A stretch of 64,000 nt of DNA from Bathymodiolus brooksi (GCA_963680875.1 OY804590.1:21576640-21640639), one strand, 5' to 3'. Counted from the first letter of the stretch, positions 10,800-23,790 are shown. Notes: a model not told the origin generated them from the sequence alone. Program-made: numbers and translations.

Positions 10800-11925
10800 G
10801 GGGCCCACTAAGGGGACACTGCATACGCAACTTGTAATTATGTTAAAACATTAGGGTTTTTTCATATTAAAAATGAATACTACTTTGTTTCAAATCTATT
10901 TAAAATTTATTTGGCCTAAGAGACAAGAATGTGAAAGAAAGCACACATTCTTTATCTCATAATAATATATAGGCAAATAATTTGATTCTGAGGGGGCCTG
11001 GCAAGATTAGTCAGGTTAGAATATTTGACAGAAAATTCATTCGACACATGGTGCAGGACAGGTTATAACATTGTTTACTCAGTTCAGGCCAGATTTTTTT
11101 TTTTTATTTTCTATGAAGCAAAGGCCAGAATTGTTTTCCAACTTTGGGTGGCCAGATTAGTTATTTAATTTACAAAAACTGCCAGACCCCCCGCGGAATC
11201 AATTGGTTGTCCCCAAAACAAACCAGGAAATAAACGAACCAAGTTATGAAATGGTTGGTGTCAAAATAACGGTGACAAATTACGGACAAAATAAGTCGTA
11301 ATTTTGGCATTTTTTTTCTTGTTGATTTTTAATTTTCTTCTCCGACAACTCCAAATGTTTTCATCGTAATGGTTTTGAAATGTACATACTAATAATAATT
11401 TACACAGTTTGTACATGCGATACGTTAGTTCCGACGAAGATTTTAAATTCTGAGATTTCTTGGTTCTGTTTCGATTTCCCCAAATGGGGCCCCGTGTCAT
11501 TCATTATTACCGATTTCAATGTTTTTGTCCAGTTTTTCGAATAAACTGATTAAGTCAGAATGAAATTCATTGCAGTTGATAATCTTTAAGGTAAAACATA
11601 CATGAAATAATTTCTTTGCAAAGCAAGAAATGCAAGGAATTTAACTTCTTTCAAAACCAGAATGATACATGTGCTCACCTGTTTACGTTGGTGATGAAAT
11701 TTCATGATCGGCAATCATCGGAACGGTGCATCCGAAAGTTAATTAGCCGCCATTGTCTTGACAAAACATGTACGAGATGGAATGATTTTCTGTTCTTAAT
11801 CACAGATGATCGCGATTTTCGTCCTCAAACATGCACGAATGGTTTAGTTTTTAGGGAATGTAAACATATCAAGAATATTTTTGAAGATGTTTATTTCACC
11901 AAAAACTCGTTTCATATTACTTTAA
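10800..11925. other. AT-rich DNA, nothing identified
   Basis: No array or element could be delimited. A 106-codon plus-strand frame (11616-11936) has no recognisable domain. Confidence 0.4.
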
Positions 11926-11929
11926 AACA

Positions 11930-12085
11930 ACGTTAACTGGTAGAGAAGTCGCTCCACTCGGAGCCAACCAGTCTCTGATCTTACTCCTTAATGATGTTTA
12001 CATGTTTAGCGGAGAAGCATCAAATACCAATTTTATAATTCCTTCCACGATTTGCGAGAACCCTAACCATTACACCATGTACGAT
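11930..12085 (-). mobile_element. SINE family B fragment
   Basis: Minus-strand order: head end with tggtgtaatggttagggttc, then ttggtatttgatgcttctcc, cattaaggagtaagatcaga and gactggttggctccgagtgg. It matches the family B copies at 40715 and 22890 but stops before the tail. Confidence 0.6.
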
Positions 12086-12352
12086 TGATTGATTGATTTT
12101 TGGTGTTTAACGCCACTTTTAGCAATATTTCAGCTATATCATGACGACCAGTTTTAGTGGTGGAAGTAGCCGGAGAGAACCACCGACCATGGGCAAGCAA
12201 CTGATGAGCTTTATCACTTGCGGCTGCGAGTCGAGTACACCCTTTTTGTAATTTACAAAGCCGGGCGCGAACCCACGCCGTATTGGTGATAGGCTTGTAT
12301 GAGTTGTTAGGTAATCCAACTACCTAACTCATTGAGCCACCCGGGCCCTCAC
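12086..12352 (-). mobile_element. tRNA-derived SINE, third subfamily
   Basis: The minus strand starts gggcccgggtggctcaatga with A-box-like TGGCTCAATGAG, then ggcgtgggttcgcgcccggc (B-box match GTTCGCGCC with one change), then tcgactcgcagccgcaagtg, and shares the ggcgttaaacacc tail with family A. The head differs from family A, so this is a separate lineage joined to the same tail. Confidence 0.75.
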
Positions 12353-12639
12353 CATGTACGATGTGGTTTAATATACGGTTGGGGTGAACACAAGTTCACG
12401 GAAATACACTAAATTGATGATCTGTTTTACAAGGTATAATACAAAATTAAGTTAATAAAATATTATCAGGAAATGTTGTTTATCTATGTTAATATTTACA
12501 CTTAAGCTTAGGGTTTAAAATCGTTAACAAATCCGGCTAGTAATATCATTGCAAATGATACAAATTCAAATTATTTTATTGGAAATATATAAAAATATAT
12601 GATACTATGATAGACGTCGATCCAAGTACATGTACATTT

Positions 12640-12779
12640 AAAAATACTACAGACTTATCAGAATGAAGTGTCTTTGTTAAACATATGTTATGTTTTAAAT
12701 AATTATATATGTGAATATTCATGCCCCTCGTGGGCCCATAATTGGTAAATAAAAGTATCGTATCTTATCTTATCTTATA
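12640..12779 (+). mobile_element. LINE 3'-end fragment with short-repeat tail
   Basis: Contains gcccctcgtgggcccataat, ggtaaataaaagtatcgt and an (atctt)n tail. A gggccc-rich 3' UTR ending in an AATAAA and a pentamer tail is usual for CR1/L2-like LINEs. No coding part. Confidence 0.45.
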
Positions 12780-15700
12780 CAGATATACAAGACAGAGCAG
12801 TGGATTTAATTATCAAGTTAAACCATCTTCTCCAGATGCTTTATCGTTTTACAGCTTTTTGATACAATCAAAAATTTCTTCTCTGGATATATAGAGATTG
12901 ATATTCTCATTGAGATTATCCATAAAATTTGAGTCAATATTAAAATCTAGATCATCTTCTCCCGCATCCGGAGCGGCATTTAATTTTTTTTAAATTCAAA
13001 TAATTTTGACGTATTAACATGAGGGCTGAGGTTGACTTTCTCTTCTGACGTGCATTTCTACATTCTAAATCAAACCATGGTTTATTGTTTCTTTAAGGGG
13101 TAGGCCTGAGGTATGGGAGATAACTCTATTTTCAGTGTCTTCTCAAATATATGATCATCTGTGCGTTTGAAAATTCCCCCTCAATTCCAAGCTTCTTGGT
13201 GATAAAGATTGTTTACATTGGATATGGGCAGTTAACAAAATTACTCCTTTTCCTTTTACCTTTCCATAGCTGTGCTCCTTGCAGGGCTCACCGAACCAGG
13301 CGAAGTTCTCGCCCTATATCGGCTGAAGTCGCTCTCCCTCGACTACAAGGCAAAATTAAAGTCGCCTTGTTTCTTTTTGCAAGTCACTCTTTTCTTGCAA
13401 ATAATCTTCGATTTATGGTAAAGCCGATTGTCTAATCAATGGGAAGATACATGAGAATAAGAGGAAAAGGTTTTATTCAAGCAATAAAGAAGGTTTAATT
13501 TGTTGATACAAAAGTATCACGGCAAACTTCTGCAAATTTGTACTGACGAAATTCCAGGTGAATATTAAATCCCAAATCTTAAAATATACAAACAGACGCT
13601 TCCTTTACTAAATTGACCGTTGAATTGTGTTATATTCTAATTATTTTCACAAAACTTGAGTTATTTGTAGCTTTTTAAAAGCTAAACAATCAACATGTCT
13701 AAGTTTCAAACACGGCGATCATGGGGACGTAGGAAATCAGGGGAAGGAAACGAACATTTAGATGTCATTGACAGATTTCAAGGCAAAAATGAATAAATCT
13801 AAAATCAATAAATATAAGATCAATAATAATAATAAAACAAATACAAAACATGAATTTAATGTTAAATATGAAAGATATAAACAGGATATTAGCAAAGACA
13901 CACTTCAAATGCAAAAAAAAGTAAAAAAAAAAAAACCCACATTTTTGCAAAAACATGTCTCCCTGTCATGCCTTCACTTCTCCCACATGCTAAGACAACT
14001 AAAGAATAACCAGAATCAAACGAATACAACTGGAGCACAGAATTTGAAGGAATTGAACAATACAGCTGGGTGGCTGTCTGTGTTTTTTGTGTTTTTTTTT
14101 TTGGTAATGAATTAATCAAGTAGAGTCACCCTCAAACCACCCCTCCCCCTCCCCAGCCGACTTGAAAATAAAAAAGACAAATGCAGTCATTTGGTAATTT
14201 GGACATCCACTTTGTCAATTATAAGAATTCAAAAGCTTTTTGTTATTGGTAACTAGTTATTTTTTATCTCACAAACAAAGAAACTTGCAAAGGATGGGTG
14301 TGTGATAACTTTCCTCGACAATTTCATTTTTTTCTGGGTGCCATCCATGAAAAACATAAATTTAAATATTTTAAAAATCTGACGGTAAAAGTTTGTAAAA
14401 TTTGGTGCAATGATGTCTATATGTCTATTCTTCAGTGTGACATTTTTTGGTGGAAATTAATTGTCAGAAATTTTTTTAATCCGATTTTTAATACCAAGGT
14501 GGTCCTCAGGGCATCCCCCCTTTTTTGCAGTTTCCACTGTTTTGCACGTGATTATCTCCAAACAGGATATTCAGATATGCTAGATATTTCATATTTATTC
14601 AACAACAACACTCTCAAGTGTATTAAAGCCAAAATATTCCCTTTCAATCAGAAATAAATGTGCATATCTATTAGAATCTTCCGAAACTAGTATTACCATC
14701 TGGCGTCAAGAATACCCCCAAAATTGCTATATTTAGGATGTGCTATGGAGAAAACAGCACGGTGAAATTTGTTGAAACTTTGGCAGATAATGTATTTAGA
14801 CATAACTATTCCATGATGCAAATTTTAAAAAAATTGAATGATGGGAAAATTTTAGGGTAACCCAGGTCTACCACTTGAATTACCCTCTTTACATTATAGA
14901 CTCCTAAACTTTGCCTAGAATATAAGTCAGTTTTATATACTTATAAACACTATTACCGGAGCGTATAAATGTATATACAAGTTCGTTGTCGTCCGATGTA
15001 AGATAAGCATGTATACATATACAATACCGGGTATATAAAGTTACTGGACAAATCTTGAATTACAAGACATCACACATGATACATGTATCTTCGCTTGAGT
15101 AGAAAAAATGTATTAAATGTGTCGTTTTGGCAATAAAAAAGTGGGGGTGTTTTGGTAAAATGACTTTTATTCTGAAAAATAGTGGGGGCGTTTTGACATG
15201 TATTCGTTCCAAACAGGAGGCGATGGAATCCACGATCCACCACACTGGAGGCGAGCACGCTATGGGAAATACCATTTATTATTTCACCCTGCAGTTTTAA
15301 AGAGAAATTTTGGTATAATTAAAAAAAAAAAAATCTGGTCCGGGGTGTGGTATACGTGCTAAAAAGGGCAATTTGTATTAATCGGCGTTCCAAAATGCAA
15401 GGGCGTGTCTTATGCAATTTTGCAGTTGGCATGCAAATCTAAATAATAATCGCATTATTTTAGCACAAAAGCTTGGGTTGCATATTTATTTAATTTTAAC
15501 ACCAAATTAAAGGTCAAGTATGGTTTAGTATATTATTTTATTTGGTTATTTAAAGTAAGTAAATAATTTTTATTGAAATAAAAACCAAAACAGTGATCTA
15601 TCATCAATCAATGAACAATTAAAAAATAAACAAGTCAATAAACAGAGATTCAGACATTACTGTTCTATATATTCAACTGTTTACATAAATAAATCTTACC

Positions 15701-16040
15701 TTGGAAAGTATGTGTTTCAATATTAAAATATAATCTCACTGTAAGATAAATACTCACTTTATTGACAAACACAACTATACTAGTGAAACACTATACATAT
15801 ATACACAGGTACACTTAGGTCAGTATGTGTAATTATCACATGATTCTGTTACAGGTATTTTGAAATCAAGTAATGAAATATCTAACAGTGGAGCTAAATC
15901 CTGAACTATATATGATTAACATGAATAAATATACCCTTTGCTAGATATTTCCTAAGGCATTATATATTGGAGTTATTTCATTAATCATTTTGTATGGAAG
16001 CCAAATGTTGCCATACTTCTTATCATTTTAAGTCATTAAG
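12780..16040. other. long AT-rich stretch, no gene identified
   Basis: No SINE, TIR element or array could be delimited with confidence. Homopolymer runs lie at 13911-13936 and 15321-15333. Open frames (for example 13762-14115 and 14298-14657) are Asn/Lys- or Phe-rich and show no motif. Confidence 0.4.
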
Positions 16041-16051
16041 GCGGCCCCATG

Positions 16052-17200
16052 AGGGTTGTTTGACCGTTTATCTCATTTTCTGTCTTTTTACTACAACTTT
16101 GGACTCCAGACTAGACAAGTCAACTGACCTAAGATGAAACTTAAATAAGCCAATAAACACACAGGCTAAATTTGGCTAATGTCACATAAAATATAGTTTT
16201 AAGATATGAGATAGGTTAGGCTATACATGTTCCTCTTTTCCAACAAGGGACCGTCGTGTCCATGATCGTATGGTAGTTGGATTTACAACTACCTATGTAA
16301 TCGGTGCCTATCACCACTGATGATGTGAGTTCGAATCGAACCACACTCAGGGCGAGATGTAAAACAATATGATAAAGTCAGTGACTTGCGGCAGGTCGGT
16401 GGTTTCCTCCATCAATAAACCAAACACCACGATATAACTGAAATATCGTTAAACACAAAATAAAAAAACAACAAAAACCCAAAACAAACAAACAAACAAA
16501 ACAAATCAAAACAAACCATCCTCTCCAACTTTTTCATGGACGTCAATAGCTCGTAAAGATGACAATTTTGCCCCCAAAAATTTTAATTTGAACTTTTAAA
16601 CTTTTATGACAAAAATTGTAATAGTTACATAATAACAACATGTGCAAGGTCTGAAAGGGATTTTCCTCAGGAATTCATTAAATAAAATCCTCGTCAAAAT
16701 CTGATGAATACTCGAGTACCAAAAACTGAAACACCATTTTTTATTGCCCCTTACGTTCCCTTGTTTAGAAACGGATGGGACTACAATATCCCAAATCTAA
16801 AATACCAACCTTCATTTAGTAACAAGGATCATTGTAAATTCAGGAGGAACCTTTGAGCCATAATGAAAGCGGGAGGTTTGGCGCTTTAAAATCTGTTTCA
16901 ACCCACCATTTCTTTAGAAATGCCTGTACCAAGTCAGGGTCATTACAGTTTTCACAGTTTTCCGGTTGTTGACTGATTTTGTCTGTTTATATACTTATGA
17001 GTTTTGACTTTCCCTTTGTAAGATTGTTCGGAGTTCGGTAATTTTGTTATTACCCTTATCATCTATAACTATTCTTATCACACGTAAACCATTGCGTCTA
17101 CAGACGGACAACGACGGACACTCACAACACATAGTACGACCTCAATCTTTTAGCGGTCGTATAAAAAGATGTCTTTTCACAAACATTAATATTATTTTGC
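16052..17200 (+). repeat. repeat R, left copy (uninterrupted)
   Basis: About 1.15 kb that recurs in inverse orientation at 37605-38758 plus 46876-46943. Shared order (complemented in the other copy): agggttgtttgacc, tttggactccagactagaca, cctaagatgaaacttaa, atgtcacataaaatatag, an internal SINE, ctccaactttttcatg, ggtctgaaagggattttcct, ttgccccttacgttcccttg, cgtctacagacggacaacga and cttttcacaaacattaatat. The bases TCA at 16120-16122 mark the unoccupied insertion site of the 8.1-kb element found in the other copy. Confidence 0.9.
16243..16460 (+). mobile_element. SINE family A inside repeat R
   Basis: Plus-strand head (gaccgtcgtgtccatgatcg, tatggtagttggatttacaa) with gtgagttcgaatcgaacc at the B-box position, then the shortened tail ending at aactgaaatatcgttaaaca. 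The orthologous insertion lies at 38395-38632, so it predates duplication of R. Confidence 0.8.
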
Positions 17201-17382
17201 GTCGATTAACTTCACCTGGTACTGATATTAGTCGAGTTTCTGATAAAGGTTTTTCAAGATATCTAGCCAAATTTCCTTCTTTTTTTGTATTATTTTGACA
17301 GTCACTTGAATAATGTCCAGTTTTACTTCAGACATGACAACATATGAAAGAAAGACTGTTCTTGTTGATCTTCTTCTTCCTC

Positions 17383-17837
17383 ACAGTGTATAACCGGACA
17401 GTTTTGAAAAAACGGAAGTTGCTGTACTGTCCGACCAAGTAAGGTAAGTTGCTTGCAGAACTTTAGACATTTTTGGATGATTATCCGTGATTTATTCTTT
17501 GAAAGTGGATCAACCGAAGCAACAAAAATAAAAAAATACTGCAAAGGTATGTCATTTATATTTCTGATCAAATAACACTGCCCTATTTGAACACTGAAAC
17601 TGGAAATCGTCGTTTAAACATCGTGGATGGTATGTTTTCGTCGAAGAAAAGGGGTAAAAATCAAATTTTTCTCCACTTATTCTTTAAATTATGTCAAATA
17701 TGTTCTCACTATCTGATGAAATAGACATCGACGTTTTCAATGCAAGGGTAATATGACCGTAAACGCACTCATTTTCCTTACGACGGGTACATTTAACATC
17801 GTTCTTCATTCTACGTCACTGTACGACTAATTGCTAA
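17383..17837 (+). repeat. left arm of a 3-kb inverted repeat
   Basis: About 450 bp matching the complement of 19916-20365: cacagtgtataaccggacag, aacggaagttgctgtactgt, tttattctttgaaagtggat, tttaaacatcgtggatggta, aatgcaagggtaatatgacc and aacatcgttcttcattctac. Many scattered substitutions show that the arms are not recent. Confidence 0.85.
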
Positions 17838-18814
17838 CGAATTTGTCTGTCCTGTCCGCACAATTGTGTATTCCTTCAAGTTTCGAAGTTGTTATCTGTT
17901 GTTCTAAAATTTCATATTTTTTTACGTCATAATTTACTATATACTTATGTTAAATTTGAACTTAAAAAATATAAATTTTGAGTTTAACTTACTGTTATTC
18001 AAAAATTGCAAAATTATTTCAAAATTACTTTAGGAAACTATATTAAATTTTAATTTTAATGGTGAAAATTTTATGAAAATCGGACCAGAAATGACTTTGG
18101 TAGAATTTTTGGAAAAAAGAGAGCTTTATATATAATATATAGGTAAAAGACATTTGTACATAAATACAAAAAAAAATTATATGGCACAATACTGTATGTA
18201 ATGTTTCATTTCACACAATTCGTATGACATATTTTTTTATTGATGTAGTTAACTCATGAAGACATAAGTGTGAGTACTTTTCGAAAAGAATTGCAGAAAT
18301 TTATATTCAATTGTTTTTATGTTTAAATTTTATACAGACTAAGTATTGGGTCATTTATTGTTGTTATAACTCATTTTTTACCTTCGTTTTTAAGTTTTCT
18401 TTTATAGAAGAAGAGATCCATTTTTTATTGTTGTTTTTGTTATTTTTATTAAAGCGTTATAACATGAAATATTTTGCTTATGTTAGTGTATTAGGAGATG
18501 TAATTAGGTCATCTTGTTAGTCGTTGGACAGATAGAAGTGATGAGTTTTTGCAGGAAACCTATTAATAGATATGCACATAGAATCACCCAAAACATTTTG
18601 CATTGCGATTTCTGATAATGTACTTTAAAATGAACCAACTAGCCAAACCACAAGTCCAGAGGTCGCAATGCAGTATTCAACACGGTAGAAACCACACAGC
18701 GAACAACATATACAAATGTTGGACGAGCTGCAACAAGCATAAATATTTGTTTTTGCAATATTCTGTGTCAAATCAAAAGCATAATTCATGTAAAATATAT
18801 TTAAAAATTCTCCA

Positions 18815-19200
18815 GGTAGTGTCAAAGGGGAGAAAAATATCTTGGTTGGCAGGCGGGGTCATCGGATATGATTCTGAAAGGGGGCCACACAAGGACCATT
18901 CCACCAAAGTCTGGTCCCAATTGGCCAAGTTAGTTTCAGAGGAGAAGATTTTAAATTATTTTTTTTTGTCGAATTTTCTATTTTCAGCAATGGCGGCCAT
19001 CTTGGTTGGGAGCGGGATCATCGGATACAATTCTGACAGGGGACCACCCAAACACCATCAATCTTGCCAAGTTTAGTCCCAATTGGCCCAGTGGTTTCAG
19101 AGGAGAATATTAAAATACAAAAGGTTAACAGCGGACGGACGGACGACGGACGCCCAGTGGTAGCAAATGCTCACCTGACTCTTCGGGTCAGGCGAGTTAA
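18815..19200 (+). repeat. dispersed repeat, two monomers with (GGAC)n and hairpin end
   Basis: Two related monomers, about 18820-18955 and 18990-19115, each with atcttggttggnagnggg, catcggatannattctgana, cccaattggcc and tttcagaggaga. They end in gcggacggacggacgacgga and a hairpin gctcacctgac...gtcaggcgagtt (19169-19198). Confidence 0.7.
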
Positions 19201-19915
19201 AAAACTTCTAAGGAAATGACTAAGATCAAGATGTTAGATAATGTGTTTTTAATATTCTATTCCTGAAAGTCAAATCCAAGTCTTTTATGCGGTAATATTT
19301 TTTCTTCGTTGCACTGATGGTCTTATAGGTTTTATTCCCTTACATGGTGCTCCAAATTTCGTAATGGTCGCATTTTATCGCTTAGCATGCGCTCAGCCCT
19401 GTCTTCAGAATCGAAGAAATGATCCTCAGGTTCTATTAACTGTATATTGAATGGGTTTAGAAATACCTTTTTTACTGCGGATTCCGGTGGCTTTACACAT
19501 TACTCTCGGTACTCGTCTTATATTGCACCGGTACATTGTGGCGAGAATTAATTCCTAATGTATGAAACACGATATTCGTATCAATCACGTACATTGTAGT
19601 TGTAAAAGACAATCATTGCAGTCAATGTATAGACACCTGCTGCTAGAGGAAGATAACTCTGTAAACGGGAGAAAACTCATTTAACTTGTTCCAAAAACTG
19701 TATTTGAATCACATATATAAGATTACTGAATATCTGGTAAATGTAGTTCCTTACAAGTCCTCCAATACAGGCAGCACATAAACTATCTTAATTTTCGGTA
19801 AAACTAAATTTGTAAAGGATTAGACTGTAGAAAAGTTCTCGATCAACTTTAACAAAAAACAATTAGGCGGACAGATTAGTTTTAAGATTCAGCAATTGAT
19901 GATAACGTACAGTAG

Positions 19916-20365
19916 CAATTAGGCGTACAGTGACGTAGAATGAAGAACGATGTTAAATGCACCCGTCGTAAGGAAAATGAGTGCGTTTACGGTCATATTT
20001 TCCTTGCATTGAAAACGTCGATGTCTATTTCATCAGATAGTGAGAACATATTTGACATAATTTAAAGAATAAGTGGAGAATTTTTTTTACCCCCTTTCTT
20101 CGAGCGAAAACATACCATCCACGATGTTTAAACGACGATTTCTAGTTTCAGTGTTCAAATAGGGCAGTGTTATTTGATCAGAAATATAAATGACATACCT
20201 TTGCAGTATTTTTTTTATTTTTGTTGTTTCATTTGATCCACTTTCAAAGAATAAATCAATAATAATCATCAAAAAATGTCTAAATTTCTGCAAGCAACTA
20301 ACCTTACCTGGTAGGACAGTACAGCAACTTCCGTTTTTCAAAACTATCCGGTTATACACTGTGCT
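19916..20365 (-). repeat. right arm of the 3-kb inverted repeat
   Basis: Complement of 17383-17837. Homology stops at cggttatacactgtg on the outer side and near gcaattaggcgtacagtgac on the inner side. The 2.1 kb between the arms has no transposase-like frame. Confidence 0.85.
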
Positions 20366-20415
20366 TCCTGTCTGTGAGGATAGTGGAACATTATTTGTGT
20401 GTGTATATACGTATT

Positions 20416-22526
20416 TGGGTCATTCTCCGACAACTTTTCCAAATACCAAATTTGTCAGTATGAAAGGGAATTTTGTCACAAATGGTTCATTTTGTACAGT
20501 TCGCTTAATTAACCATCCTTGAGACAGAATTAAGTGTTTGGCAAGCTGTTTTATCAGAATTTTTTTTTTCTACGTCTTTTATTCTCGTGTGGGGGAAATA
20601 TTTGTCTTTACCGTCACAATACCTTAAACGCATATTTTCTTACTTTTTCTTCAACATAAACAATAAAACCGATATGAATATAAACGAATGAATTGTTCCG
20701 TTGATATATGTAGAATAACTTATATATTTTGTGTTATATCTACGAAGTATTGGAAAGGTTTGTGTGTCATATTTTAAAAGTTGAGATTCGGGACTTATAT
20801 TTTTGCTATATAATTCTTTTAACTATTGCTCAATGGTAAAAAATAACTGAACTGGATTATAGATGTGCTACTACAGTGTCATTTAAGGTTACATATGTTG
20901 TATAATTAGTGACAAATATAATATACATGTACATAAAACATTTTTGAGTTCGTGACGGAAAGGAAAATTTGTGACGGTAAAGAAAACGTATGTGACGGTA
21001 AAGACATTTTGGTTTATAATAACAACTACCAACATAAATTAAATGCACGAGGTTGAATATAACGTCTTTAACGGTGCTCAAAATCATTCCTAATGCTAAA
21101 TAAAAGTGATTAAAAGTGTGGTTGTCTTTACCGTCACGACTGTAATATGAAATTGTGACGGCAACGACTGTTACGGTAGACAATTCCGCATTTCGTTATT
21201 GATTCCGTGTATTACAGAAAATATTTCTAAAGGTGAAATATGGGCATTGCTATCGGGAACAACGTTTTATTTTTACATGACGTTTAAAATGTTGTAGCAG
21301 GTGAACTGAGGAACTTATATTATGTTTGGTAAAGACGTTGAATAAAGGTACTAATGCATTTTAATGGAGATACTAGCTTGTTTCTTTGAATCCTGCTGAG
21401 AGTCGATCCACGATACAGTTTCTTTACATCGATGAAGTAAAAAGGAAAGCACCAACGTGACTTCGACCTCAGAGTCACCTGTATATTAGACGTTCTCGAG
21501 TCAACGTTAAATTTTCGTGACGGTAAAGATAGAAATTCGTAGGACACACATTTCAGAGTAAATAAAGGAAATATTTTACATACAAAATATATAAATCTTC
21601 AAGCATATTATTATTGAATGTTTACTGTAATGATGATTAAACCCATAAAACATAAAGAAACACCATTTTTGAAGTTTTAATTCTTTTTTTCTAAAAATCA
21701 TCCCTGTTTTGGGACATTACCGTCACGTGTATTATTCTATATGTGACGGTAAAAAAAAGAATTTGTAAATCCATTATTTGGCGTATCCCTTAATGTATTT
21801 TATAAATCTTTTAATGAAATAAATACAATTTAACATGAACAACCGACATATCAACTTTTATTTTAATTTAAAGGGGCATTATCTGACAAAATCGTAAATT
21901 TTTGTTACCCATAAAAACTATCAGATATGATTGTTGCCTTAATAAAATGTGTTTCTATAACTTATAAATGTTATGAAATGTACGCGCATCGGGGGAAAAA
22001 GGTGCAACTGCTCGTGTTTTGAGATCGATCAAGAATTGGACGCCATCTTATTAATTATCGGCATTGTTTACGGGGTTTGCCGAATCGTCATTAAATCAGT
22101 ACAACAATGCACTTATTTCTTATTTTCTGTGAATCTGCTTTTAGTCAGCGTTAATTACGGACAAAGAACCATGCACGTTTGCAGTTAATAAGCGACAAAA
22201 TACAAATTATTCGTTTTTACCTGTCACTAGTAAGGTCAGTTGCATACGGAGAAAGCGAGGTCAAATTATTTGCTTACTAGGAAATAATAAATTGATGGTA
22301 ATTTTCGTTCTCAAAAGGCGAAAAGTGGTACGATAAGCTGTTTAATGTGAAATATTTACCTTTATTTCATCATTTTAAAGCTATTTGCCAACTTCCAAAA
22401 CATACAATTTTTTTGATCAAAATGGTAGCTAATGCCTCTTTAAATTTGTTGTTTTTCTGTAATATTAATGGGACACAATTGCAGTCTTTACCGTCACTAT
22501 TGTAAAAGTTGTCAGAGAATGACCCA
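20416..22526. mobile_element. TIR element with TGGGTCATTC ends, copy 2, rich in GTGACGGTAAAG motifs
   Basis: Bounded by TGGGTCATTCTCCGACAAC (20416-20434) and its complement with one change (22508-22526); the match continues into an adjoining ctttt. Between them GTGACGGTAAAGAC, whole or nearly so, occurs on both strands at 20604-20617, 20952-20963, 20971-20982, 20992-21005, 21124-21137, 21155-21168, 21517-21529, 21717-21726, 21743-21753 and 22484-22497. No long open frame. The flanks (ATT and TTT) do not give a convincing target duplication. What binds the motif, if anything, is unknown. Confidence 0.6.
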
Positions 22527-22889
22527 TTTGAACATATATCAGAGTTCTCGAAAGTCACCAATCCTGTCAGACATGACCATCACAAGTTAGGTGTATTTTG
22601 CTAAGGACTGACACAAGATTGGTATTTTTTTCACTAGGACCACCATGTGCAATTTCGTGAACCCTGATGTATGTTCGTCCACAACTTACACACAGGCGAC
22701 CTCAATGTCGGTTGCAGTGGATGCATGTACATGCACCAAATATATGTCACGTTGTCCACTGGAGACTAGCTGCGGAACTTGTAACTCTTATGGTCTTGAT
22801 GATCACACAAAACAGGACAATAAGAGCTACAGTTCCACAGCTACAATGGAGATATGCGTTATTCACCGAGTCTCATTTTATACTTTACA

Positions 22890-23245
22890 GTGAGTGAGTG
22901 ATAATACTGATTGGTGTTTAACACCACATGAGCACTTTTCAACTATATCATGGGGAGAACAAGGTACATTCGATGGGATGATGATGATGTCCGCTTTGTA
23001 CTAGACCAAGATAGTTAGTTGCATGTGTTCTAATAGTTCTAGCCCACTGAAACAATAGTTTGCAGGAGACTTGTCCCTTCATTCGAACACATTATTATGA
23101 TTCCGAGCCAACAAGTCTTTGCTCTTTCTCCCTAATGCTGCGTGCGTAATGGAGAAGCAGCAAATGCCACGTTTAGCATCTTATTTTGACTTGACCCCAT
23201 GATCTACCGCACTCGAGGCAGGCATGCTAACAATTACACTACCGA
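22890..23245 (-). mobile_element. tRNA-derived SINE (family B), degenerate
   Basis: Minus-strand order: head with ttagcatgcctgcctcgagt and gcggtagatcatggg, body with tttgctgcttctccattacg, gagcaaagacttgttggctc and caagtctcctgcaaactatt, tail with tagtacaaagcggacatcat, ttctccccatgatatagttg and ggtgttaaacacc. Clearer plus-strand copies lie at 40715-41045 and, split by an array, at 23715-28925. Confidence 0.7.
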
Positions 23246-23470
23246 TAGGGTTGACAGAGAGAGGGGCGGCAGGAATGCCATTTTCAACAATATTTGAAAC
23301 CGAAATACCCCGAGAAAACCAGCACGCCACTGACAAACTTTATTACATAAAGTTGAATCGAGTACACCTCACCGTGGATGAGAATGAAACTCACAACTCT
23401 AGTATTAACAGGCACTGATTGTATATGTACATGTAAATTACACTACCATACAAAAATGTACAATCAAGGC
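23246..23470 (-). mobile_element. SINE family A, degenerate copy
   Basis: Contains ccattttcaacaatatttga, accccgagaaaaccagcacg, actgacaaactttattacat, gaatcgagtacacctcaccg, tgaaactcacaactctagta and aattacactaccata in family A order. The head is eroded at its 3' side. Confidence 0.6.
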
Positions 23471-23714
23471 CATGACGACCTCTAAGGGACAAAGACACTG
23501 ACATACAATCAAATGTGTCATAATATTTAAATGACCACAATCTCATTGCCCAAATGGCCAGTCCTCCTCTGATGTAAGCCATAGTCAAATTTCCTGACCA
23601 TACCCTCTTCTCCCACTTTCCCCCAGGCAATCAAACCATCTCTTCAATACCAATCACAGCACCACCTTTTACCTAGCATGATTTACTGTTTGTAAAATTG
23701 CTCTTAACCGCATT

Positions 23715-23790
23715 GATGGTTTGATGGTGTAATGATTAGTGTGTTCAGCTTGACTGCATTAGATCGTGGGTTCGAGCACGGTCTGGTCAT
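23715..23790 (+). mobile_element. SINE family B head, start of the split copy
   Basis: ttgatggtgtaatgattag (A-box-like TGGTGTAATGA at 23725, one mismatch to TRGYNNANNGG), then gcattagatcgtgggttcga, the B-box-like GTTCGAGCA (last C of the consensus changed). From here the second half of the head is repeated in tandem; the SINE body resumes at 28621. Confidence 0.75.

Noticed and set aside
11616..11936. 106-codon plus-strand frame
   Set aside because: No recognisable domain; it ends where a SINE fragment begins, and the AT-rich context makes chance likely.
22645..22893. 82-codon Cys-rich plus-strand frame
   Set aside because: Nine Cys look suggestive of a secreted peptide, but there is no signal peptide, no splice partner and an overlapping open frame in another phase; it borders a SINE. 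Not supported.
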